Below, one piece after another: positions 11,526-18,768 of a stretch of DNA of 47,636 bases (positions are counted from its first letter, which is position 1; the number at the start of each line of letters is the position of its first letter). Position numbers and translations under genes: made by a program. The stretch lies in assembly GCA_000621985.1 (NCBI GenBank), contig KK211382.1, forward strand, positions 1 through 47,636, read 5' to 3'. The stretch is from Lachnospiraceae bacterium V9D3004. GTDB taxonomy: Bacteria > Bacillota > Clostridia > Lachnospirales > Lachnospiraceae. The notes beneath the pieces were generated by a model, which made no database searches, had not been told where the DNA came from, and worked only from the letters and a program-made list of their open reading frames with translations.

Positions 11526-13646
11526 TTATCTTTCCTCTGCACCGCCCCGACTGATGTTAAAGCTGTGATCCGTATCGTACAGTACATCAAAACATTTCAC
11601 ATATAGATGATAACTTCCATCGGCAATATTGTCCAGCGGAATTGCCATATTATATCCGTAATTGTAGAATAATGCCGGAATATCCTGCCATGTATTGGTA
11701 TAATCCATCATATAAGTATGATCTGCGCTTACCATATACAGGTGGGTAACTATATGGTCAACTGCATAAAACATGAGTATGTTGCCCACAAGTTTAAAAT
11801 TCGTTCTTCCTATCCTTCCGGTATGATCGAGTTCTGCCCATGATCTTCCCTGTGCATACTCTTCATATTCCTTTTCCTTGACCTCACGCGGTTTGACAAC
11901 GCTTGAAGGAAATTCATTCTTTGGTTCAGCCGGAGTATTCTCTTCATTCCTGTCGGAAGGAGGAAGCGGGATCGCCCCGGACACATCGATCGGACTTATC
12001 TCTTCCGTATGATCAAGACTTCCGAATTCCTTTGTATCGTATTCAAGCGGCATTGCTATCGAATTATAGTCTATCTTATATGGATATACTCTGTAGAACT
12101 GTTTTGTGGTTCCGTACAGATTGATCAGCTCGCCGTCCATACTGTAATCATATACAAGACCTCTGCATCCTCTGTACTTCTTGTTAAGGCATCCGCTTAA
12201 CACAAGCACTCTGTCCTTTTTCTTGTCATACACTATATTGGAACGCACCGACGACTTGCGGCTCTCATATGATCTTACCATCTCAACGGTACGATATTTT
12301 TCATTTACCCTGTATATGATTCCGTAAGAATTGGGATCACCATCAAAATTCTCGGTCTTGCGCCTGCTCTGCCAGTGATTGTCATATATGGCGATCTTGA
12401 TCGTGTCGGGTTCATCGTCCGGTTCGGCCGGTATCTGGAATGAAGCATGAGCCTGATAAAACCACTTTATGTCCTCGTCATCCGGCATAAGGAGATATTC
12501 TTTCATAGGTGAATCTCTCCAGAATTCCGGGTCACCGAGCATCCACAATATCTTACCGGTACCCCAGTCAAACTTGATTATACTGTGCAGATTCCTTAAG
12601 CACACAATCACGCTGTTGTCAGGCGCATAATATGAAACCGTGTTCAGATGCGCCCAGTCCGGACTGTCCTTAACACGCTCATCATTGAATACGTTATTCA
12701 TCTCTATGGATCTTACTATGTGACCGGTCTTTCTGTCTATCTCGGCAACAACATCTTCACAGTAGTTAACAAGCGTACTCGTTGCCACAAGATAATTACC
12801 TCCCGGCGACATCTCTACGGCATCATGATGAAGCCCCTTTGCGATGTGAAGAGTCCTTCTTATCCTTCCGAGCAGATCCATCTCATGAACGTATGTGGAA
12901 TGCGGCACGCCGAATCCCGGAGTAAGCACGCCTCTGTCACTGTGGAATAATATTCCGTCAGCCATCGGAAATACACCATAATTCTTACCCGGCTTGATTA
13001 TATAATATCTTACGCGGCCTTTTGAATCGAATATATACGGAAACCATGAGTCAACGCCCGACGCATAATAAAACGGATATGCAGACTCACCATTAATTGA
13101 TAATTTTTTAACAATCCCTTTCATCTCTTCGGGAAGCTCCGGTGCTTCAATAGAAAACTTAAGTGTTCTGCTTCTCATGCCGGAACCCTTAAGCTTAATA
13201 TATATATTATTGATCCTGCCGCCGAACATTCCGACGATAGGTATTCTGTGATGTGTGGTCGGAGGAAGTTCACCGACGATCCTTGTTTCCCTGTCGCATT
13301 CCACCCACATTCTGGAACTGCATGGCTTTTTCGTTGCGAATATGGCAATTGCCGACAGCGGAACATATCCGTATGGATTCATTATTATCAACGGTTTATC
13401 TATGGAATAATCTCCGGATTCCGCAAGTTTCTGTACCACCAGTTCTCTTGCAGCAGTTCTCATCTGCATATTGACTATGCGTTTGATATCTTCGGAATGA
13501 ACATATACGTCTTTTTCGGACAATTCATCAAGATAAGGAGCTGCTTTTTCTTTCATCTCCCCGGATGTCATGATCTGAATATCAGTATTGCTTTTGAACT
13601 TGAATACACGGTGTTTGACTTTTTTTAGCTTATTGATCAGGTTCAT
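11526..13646 (-). CDS. Arylsulfate sulfotransferase family protein
   Basis: A 706-residue member of the arylsulfotransferase family. These enzymes move sulfate from an aryl sulfate to another phenol through a sulfo-histidine. The N-terminal beta domain shows the family signature NPYGYVPLSAIAIF. The propeller holds LHHDAVEMSPGGNYL (His near 273-274), DWAHLNTV (His333, Asn335), CLRNLHSI (Arg351) and WFYQAHASF (His400, likely the catalytic His). The last 150 or so residues form a Pro/Glu-rich linker and a beta-sandwich-like domain. No signal peptide or membrane segment is seen, unlike the periplasmic E. coli AssT. The start at 13646 is chosen for AAGGAGAG upstream; a longer frame from a TTG at 13742 lies upstream of the likely mRNA start. 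It is the first gene of the operon with cysD-cysNC. Confidence 0.88.
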   Translation of the reverse strand: MNLINKLKKVKHRVFKFKSNTDIQIMTSGEMKEKAAPYLDELSEKDVYVHSEDIKRIVNMQMRTAARELVVQKLAESGDYSIDKPLIIMNPYGYVPLSAIAIFATKKPCSSRMWVECDRETRIVGELPPTTHHRIPIVGMFGGRINNIYIKLKGSGMRSRTLKFSIEAPELPEEMKGIVKKLSINGESAYPFYYASGVDSWFPYIFDSKGRVRYYIIKPGKNYGVFPMADGILFHSDRGVLTPGFGVPHSTYVHEMDLLGRIRRTLHIAKGLHHDAVEMSPGGNYLVATSTLVNYCEDVVAEIDRKTGHIVRSIEMNNVFNDERVKDSPDWAHLNTVSYYAPDNSVIVCLRNLHSIIKFDWGTGKILWMLGDPEFWRDSPMKEYLLMPDDEDIKWFYQAHASFQIPAEPDDEPDTIKIAIYDNHWQSRRKTENFDGDPNSYGIIYRVNEKYRTVEMVRSYESRKSSVRSNIVYDKKKDRVLVLSGCLNKKYRGCRGLVYDYSMDGELINLYGTTKQFYRVYPYKIDYNSIAMPLEYDTKEFGSLDHTEEISPIDVSGAIPLPPSDRNEENTPAEPKNEFPSSVVKPREVKEKEYEEYAQGRSWAELDHTGRIGRTNFKLVGNILMFYAVDHIVTHLYMVSADHTYMMDYTNTWQDIPALFYNYGYNMAIPLDNIADGSYHLYVKCFDVLYDTDHSFNISRGGAEER

Positions 13647-13744
13647 ATAATGTGCTCTCTCCTTATCGTAGTGAATGATAACCGTTCCGATTGAATAAGT
13701 AACATGGATCATTGCCTCAATGCATAATAAGGCAATGTACAATA

Positions 13745-13784
13745 CCGATAATATAACATGTCAAAAGTGTCAATATAATGTCAG
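13745..13784 (-). promoter_or_regulatory. Sulfotransferase operon promoter with TGTCA repeats
   Basis: Minus-strand TTGACA (13768-13773), 17 bases, then TATCGG (13745-13750) form a candidate promoter with a weak -10. On the plus strand TGTCA occurs three times, at 13759, 13768 and 13779, spaced 9 and 11 bases, which resembles a tandem binding site. An 8-bp inverted repeat (CATTGCCT at 13710-13717 with AGGCAATG at 13730-13737) would lie at the start of the transcript. Confidence 0.45.
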
Positions 13785-13805
13785 TGTAAAAAATATAACA
13801 GATTC

Positions 13806-14014
13806 TATTTTTTGTTACTATTCACAGTTCCCCACGCCTCAACCCATAGCCCATCTGCTTCGCATCTGTCGCGGCTTCTCCGCTTATGGCTATGGGGCGT
13901 GGGAGCGGTTCCTGCTTCACAGACCCCCTTCGGATAATCAAGGCTGTTTCTTACATGCAAGCATGACGTATCAGCCTTGATTGTCCGAAGAACTGTGAAT
14001 AGTAACTATTTTTT
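13806..14014 (-). mobile_element. Structured inverted-repeat element, copy 2, with 8-bp target duplication
   Basis: The element spans 13814-14006 (193 bp). Its ends form a perfect 17-bp terminal inverted repeat, GTTACTATTCACAGTTC. Both sides carry TATTTTTT (13806-13813 and 14007-14014), a perfect 8-bp direct repeat that marks insertion. Read on the minus strand the order matches copy 1: stem A with loop TGCTTGCATGTAAGAA, the CAGGAACCGC block, then stem B (CCCACGCC and CCATAGCC paired) enclosing a GCGG/CCGC hairpin. The first base is the last base of the trkH stop codon, and the duplication includes the last trkH codons, so that reading frame survives. It contains no gene and is probably a non-autonomous transposon. 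Confidence 0.85.
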
Positions 14015-15445
14015 CCATGTCACAGGTGCAAACAAAAGCAATATCGGGAATATCTCAAGCCTTCCAACAAGCATATCCATGATCATCACACATTTGGACA
14101 ATATGGAGAAATCGGCGTAATTACCTGAAGGTCCGACCATTCCGAGTCCGGGACCGATATTATTGATCATTGCAGCCACTGACGTAAATGATGTGGTGAA
14201 TCCGAAGTCATCCCAGCTTATGATCATAAGCGAAAGGACGAATATTACTATATATACGATCAGAAATGCATTGGTTCCCTGCAGCACTTTTGCACCTACG
14301 GGCTTTCCTTCCATCTTGATGGAGTATACGCTTCTTGAATGTATGCTCTGCATTACTTCAACTTTTGCCTGTTTGATGTAAAGCATTATTCTCGATATCT
14401 TGATTCCTCCGCCGGTACTTCCCGCGCAGGCGCCCCCGAACATTATTATAACAAGAATAGTCTTTGATAATGTGGGCCATTTATCAAAATCAGCCGTTGA
14501 GAATCCGGTGGTGGTCATTATAGATGACACGGAAAATGCCGCATCTTTTATTGAAGTACCTATATCACCGCCTGCTTCTATAACGATATTCGCTGTTATG
14601 AGAACTACCGCTGCAATAAATATTCCGGCGTACGCGCGTACCTCTTCCATCTTAAAGGCATCACGCCATTTTTTATTGATAATGAAGTAATAAAATGTAA
14701 AGTTGACACCGAACAGGAACATGAAGATCGTAACAACAATCTGAATGTATACGCTGTAGCCCGCCATACTGTCACCTTTGATCCCGAATCCTCCGGTACC
14801 GGCCGTACCGAGCGCGGTACATACAGAATCAAACAAAGGCATTCCTCCAAAAAGCAGGAATAAGAGTTCGGCTACAGTTAACACAATATACATTATGTAT
14901 AGAAGTTTGGCTGTCTTTCGAAGTCTCGGAACGAGCTTACCGACAGAAGGTCCCGGGCTCTCCGCCCGCATAAGATGTATGTTGTATCCTCCGGCAAGAG
15001 GCAGGATCGCGAGCATGAACACAAGCACTCCCATACCGCCTATCCAATGTGAAAAACTCCTCCAGAACAATACCGAATTCGGCATGCTTTCCACATCACG
15101 AAGTATACTGGCACCGGTAGTCGTGAAACCGGATACTATCTCGAACAATGAATCAATATATGACGGTATCGCACCGCTTATACATAACGGCAGCGCACCG
15201 ATGATACTGAGCAAAACCCAGCTTAAAGCAACAATTACAAAACCTTCTTTAGCGTATATATGACTGTTTGCAGGTTTGCGAATGCGAAGGAGAGTTCCGA
15301 TAAGCGCAGCTCCTGCTGCACAAATGAGAAATACTACGCCCTCCGATTCACCATATATGAGCGCGACCACGACGGGCAGAACCAGAAGACCCGCTTCAAC
15401 GGATATTACCCACCCAAGCAAATATCTGATACTTTGGTAATTCAT
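14006..15445 (-). CDS. trkH: Trk potassium uptake system membrane subunit
   Basis: Ion-conducting membrane subunit of the Trk/Ktr K+ uptake system, 479 residues with about ten hydrophobic segments. The four pore-loop filters are visible: GFTTTGAS, GTAGTGGFG, TTTGFST and NNIGPGLG. The GGACAGSTGGGIK loop of the TrkH family is also present. The ATG at 15445 is preferred because AGGGG lies seven bases upstream; the TTG at 15451 is too close to it. The gene follows trkA by about 36 bases, so the two form an operon. Its TAG stop is exactly where the repeat element begins. Confidence 0.96.
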   Translation of the reverse strand: MNYQSIRYLLGWVISVEAGLLVLPVVVALIYGESEGVVFLICAAGAALIGTLLRIRKPANSHIYAKEGFVIVALSWVLLSIIGALPLCISGAIPSYIDSLFEIVSGFTTTGASILRDVESMPNSVLFWRSFSHWIGGMGVLVFMLAILPLAGGYNIHLMRAESPGPSVGKLVPRLRKTAKLLYIMYIVLTVAELLFLLFGGMPLFDSVCTALGTAGTGGFGIKGDSMAGYSVYIQIVVTIFMFLFGVNFTFYYFIINKKWRDAFKMEEVRAYAGIFIAAVVLITANIVIEAGGDIGTSIKDAAFSVSSIMTTTGFSTADFDKWPTLSKTILVIIMFGGACAGSTGGGIKISRIMLYIKQAKVEVMQSIHSRSVYSIKMEGKPVGAKVLQGTNAFLIVYIVIFVLSLMIISWDDFGFTTSFTSVAAMINNIGPGLGMVGPSGNYADFSILSKCVMIMDMLVGRLEIFPILLLFAPVTWKK

Positions 15446-15480
15446 AATCAATCCCCTAAATATATAATAAACTGAACATC

Positions 15481-16836
15481 CTAACTAAGTATATCGTTTA
15501 TATCGTCAAGTCCTTTGTGGGTTGTTACTATTACGACATTATCATTAAGATGTATTACATCTTTTCCGGTCGGGATAAATACCCTGCCCTGCCTGTATAT
15601 ACAGCAGATCAAAAGGTTATCGATCAGTTTTAATTCGTGTATGGGAATATCAATTACCCTTGCTCCGGAATTAACAACGAATTCAAGCGCCTCAACAGTG
15701 TTATCGATCATGCGGTACAACGCCCTTACCTTACTACCATATGAGTTCTGCATTGCTCTAATGTATCTTACAATGTATTCCGATGTGATATCCTTCGGGC
15801 AGACAACGCTTCCTATCGGCATGTCGGAGATTACTTCCTCAAATGATATACGGTTTATCTTGGTTATCACCTTGGCATCCGATACCATATTAACATACAG
15901 GGAAAGCATTATATTTTCCTCGTCAAGTCCCGTAAGTGAAGTGAATGCATCCGCGCTCTCGATCCCTTCTTCAAGAAGCAGCTGCTTGTCTGTTGCATCA
16001 CCGCATATTACGACGGCGTCCTCAAGAGCTTCCGAAAGGAATTCGCATCTTTTGCGGTCTGTATCTATTATCTTTACATGAATTTTTGCACGAAGAAGCT
16101 CTCTGGCAAGATAGTATCCCAGAGTTCCTCCGCCGGCTATTATTACGTTATGTATAGGTTTGAGATTGATGCCTATTTTTCTTGAGAAATTACGTGCGTT
16201 ATTCATAGGCGTAAAGAATGATATGGCATCTCCTGCCTGCAATACAAAACTACCGTCGGGAATGATTACCTTATGTTCCCTGACAACAATACATATAAGT
16301 ACTTCAGGCGATACCTTGCTTGATATATCCATTACCTTCATATTATCAAGTATACTGTTCTCGGGTATTACCACTCTTATAAGATTGACCCTTCCCCTCA
16401 TGAACGTATCTATCTCAAGCGCCGAAGGGAACTGGATCAGTTTTACGATCTCCGAAGCAGAAGCCCATTCGGGATTGACTGACATGGATAATCCAAGTTC
16501 TTCTCTTATGAAACTTATCTCATTATAATATTCAGGATTCCTTACTCTTGCTATAGTTCTGCAGTTACCTGCTTTTTTTGCGATGAGACATGAAAGCATA
16601 TTCACTTCATCCCGTCCCGCAACCGCTATTAACAGATCCGCCGTATCAACTCCGGCTTCTTTTTGAACAATGTAACTCGTTCCGTTACCTATAACTCCCA
16701 TCAGATCAAGCGATTCCGATACTTCCCTCAGAACCTCTTCATTTCTGTCGATAAGTGTGATCTCATGACCTTCCTCATCAAGCTGGTCTGCGAGCGCACG
16801 ACCCACTTTTCCGCTTCCAACAATAATTATATTCAT
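15481..16836 (-). CDS. trkA: Trk system potassium uptake protein, NAD-binding regulatory subunit
   Basis: Cytoplasmic ring-forming regulator of TrkH, 451 residues. It has two RCK_N-RCK_C repeats. The first Rossmann fold starts at the N-terminus (IIIVGSGKVGRALA) with the acidic LIDRNEE end; the second is near residue 230 (IIAGGGTLGYYLARELL with IIDTDRKR). The ATG at 16836 has GAGGA seven bases upstream, and the in-frame extension from 16896 has no such site. Trk systems gate K+ flow in response to bound nucleotides. Confidence 0.96.
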   Translation of the reverse strand: MNIIIVGSGKVGRALADQLDEEGHEITLIDRNEEVLREVSESLDLMGVIGNGTSYIVQKEAGVDTADLLIAVAGRDEVNMLSCLIAKKAGNCRTIARVRNPEYYNEISFIREELGLSMSVNPEWASASEIVKLIQFPSALEIDTFMRGRVNLIRVVIPENSILDNMKVMDISSKVSPEVLICIVVREHKVIIPDGSFVLQAGDAISFFTPMNNARNFSRKIGINLKPIHNVIIAGGGTLGYYLARELLRAKIHVKIIDTDRKRCEFLSEALEDAVVICGDATDKQLLLEEGIESADAFTSLTGLDEENIMLSLYVNMVSDAKVITKINRISFEEVISDMPIGSVVCPKDITSEYIVRYIRAMQNSYGSKVRALYRMIDNTVEALEFVVNSGARVIDIPIHELKLIDNLLICCIYRQGRVFIPTGKDVIHLNDNVVIVTTHKGLDDINDILS

Positions 16837-16887
16837 ATATTTATCCTCTGATATTCTCCATATCCTGTAACCGATAATTACAAGGGC

Positions 16888-16916
16888 ATTATACATATTA
16901 TGATATATTAAGTCAA
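16888..16916 (-). promoter_or_regulatory. trkA-trkH promoter
   Basis: Minus-strand TTGACT (16911-16916), 17 bases, TATAAT (16888-16893). This is a near-consensus sigma-A promoter, about 52 bases ahead of the trkA ATG and only 10 bases after the end of the upstream ABC gene. Confidence 0.85.
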
Positions 16917-16925
16917 GTGTGGCAC

Positions 16926-18695
16926 CTACCTGTACTGTGAGGAGTACATGCCGTAGTATGTCCCTTTCTTATCAAGGAGCTCACGGTGTGTTCCCTTTTC
17001 AACAATATTACCGTGATCGACCACAAGTATCAGATCTGCGTTTTCGATAGTTGACAGCCTGTGAGCTATGACAAAGCAGGTCTTTCCTTTCATAAGGGTG
17101 AGCATGGCTTTCTGTATCTCCTTCTCGGTCCTTGTATCGACATTTGACGTGGCTTCATCAAGTATGAGAAGGCTCGAATCATCAAGCATCGCCCGCGCGA
17201 TCGTAATAAGCTGTTTCTGGCCCTTTGATATGTTGCCTCCGTCTCCGTTGATCACTGTATCGTATCCTTCCGGCAGAGTCATTATGTACTTATGCAGTCT
17301 TGCCGCCTTCGCAGCTTCTATTATCTCCTCTTCGGTCGCGTCCTCCTTCGCATATGCGATGTTATCCCTTATCGTTCCGTTGAATATCCACGTATCCTGA
17401 AGCACCATCGTAAATGCTCTTCGAAGGCTCTGCCTCATTATATCGTGAATCTCTGTTCCGTCAAGGTATATACTGCCACGGTTGATCTCATAGAATCTCA
17501 TGAGCAGGCTTATCGTTGTGGTCTTTCCCGCACCGGTAGGTCCCACTATGGCTATTACCTGTCCGGGTTTTGCGTGAAGATCGACGTTGGTAAGAACCAT
17601 CTTGTCGGGTGTATAACCAAAATGAACATTTCTAAACTCAACATCTCCCTCAATATTCTCGGGCGCAACCGCTCCTTCTTTATCTTCTTCCTCTTCCGGT
17701 TCATCAAGAAGCCTGAACACTCTCTCGGAAGCCGCAAGCGCGGATAATATCTCGTTAAATGTATTGGCGATCTCATTTATCGGGCCGGAGAATTTTCTTG
17801 AATATAATATAAATGAAGATATATTGCCGACCGTTATCTCATTATACAGATACAATATTGAACCGACGACCGCAACAAGCGCAAGCGAAAGGTTGTTGAT
17901 AAAATTCACTCCCGGTCCCATAAGCGTTGCCATATAGTCGGCATCGTAGTAGGCATCTGCCGCCTGTCCGTTTATATCGTTAAACCTGTCGATAACCCCT
18001 TCTTCATTTGCATATGCCCTTATTGTCTTATATCCCGAAAACATCTCTTCGGTATATCCGTTCAGCCTTCCGTAGCTTAACGAACGCCTGTAGAACAACG
18101 GTCTGGTCTTTCTTCCCGTATATCTCGTATAGATTATAGCGAGAGGGAGTGTGACAAATACGACCACGATGAGTTTGCTGCTTATCACAAACATCATAAC
18201 GAGTGAGAATATTATCGTAACAAGACTTGATATTATCTGTACTACGTCCGTTGCAACCGAACTGTTGATAACATCGATATCATATGACACCCTGCTGATG
18301 ATGTCTCCTGCCTGATTCTTGTCAAAATAGCTTACGGGCAGTCTCATAAGCTTATCAAATACTTCCTGTCTCATTCGACACGACATGCTTCTTGCCACTT
18401 TTATCATGATCACGGACAATCCGTATGACATAGCCGCGGATACAAGATAGAATATAAGCATCAGCCCCGCATAATACAGAACTTTGTAAAAATCCACATT
18501 CCCCTGTCCCATGGCGATCACATCTATTGCTTTACCCGAAAGACTTGGTCCGATAAGCGCAAGAACATTACCTGCCACTGCGAGAAGGACAGCACATACA
18601 AGCATACCCCTGCACTGTGAGAAGTATGTCATTATTCTTTTTACCGCAACTTTTGCATTGCGGGGTTTGTCTGTCTTGGTACTTATCGGTGGCAT
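16926..18695 (-). CDS. ABC exporter, half-transporter with canonical ATP site residues
   Basis: A 589-residue exporter half: six-helix membrane domain (about 20-320) then ATPase. Walker A is GPTGAGKTT, the Q-loop is VLQDTW, Walker B is LLILDEATSNVD with the catalytic Glu, and the switch His is in AHRLST. The signature reads ISKGQKQL in place of LSGGQ. It lies 73 bases after its partner. In heterodimeric exporters such as BmrCD and TM287/288, a noncanonical signature in one subunit pairs with the degenerate site of the other, as seen here. The substrate cannot be deduced; multidrug or lipid-like compounds are usual. Confidence 0.93.
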   Translation of the reverse strand: MPPISTKTDKPRNAKVAVKRIMTYFSQCRGMLVCAVLLAVAGNVLALIGPSLSGKAIDVIAMGQGNVDFYKVLYYAGLMLIFYLVSAAMSYGLSVIMIKVARSMSCRMRQEVFDKLMRLPVSYFDKNQAGDIISRVSYDIDVINSSVATDVVQIISSLVTIIFSLVMMFVISSKLIVVVFVTLPLAIIYTRYTGRKTRPLFYRRSLSYGRLNGYTEEMFSGYKTIRAYANEEGVIDRFNDINGQAADAYYDADYMATLMGPGVNFINNLSLALVAVVGSILYLYNEITVGNISSFILYSRKFSGPINEIANTFNEILSALAASERVFRLLDEPEEEEDKEGAVAPENIEGDVEFRNVHFGYTPDKMVLTNVDLHAKPGQVIAIVGPTGAGKTTTISLLMRFYEINRGSIYLDGTEIHDIMRQSLRRAFTMVLQDTWIFNGTIRDNIAYAKEDATEEEIIEAAKAARLHKYIMTLPEGYDTVINGDGGNISKGQKQLITIARAMLDDSSLLILDEATSNVDTRTEKEIQKAMLTLMKGKTCFVIAHRLSTIENADLILVVDHGNIVEKGTHRELLDKKGTYYGMYSSQYR

Positions 18696-18768
18696 TACTG
18701 TCTGTTCTCCTTTTCATGTACATTCCGTGTTATGTGAATTCTTACTGTATACCAATATGTTATGTGTA

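Noticed and set aside
13647-13742. Longer sulfotransferase start giving a hydrophobic N-terminus that could mimic a signal sequence
   Set aside because: It starts at a TTG with no ribosome site and lies at or upstream of the predicted transcript start; AAGGAGAG marks the ATG at 13646.
8411-14014. CRISPR array or rRNA-derived repeat as explanation for the repeated sequences
   Set aside because: There are only two diverged inverted copies, with no regular spacers; the pattern is terminal inverted repeats with internal hairpins.
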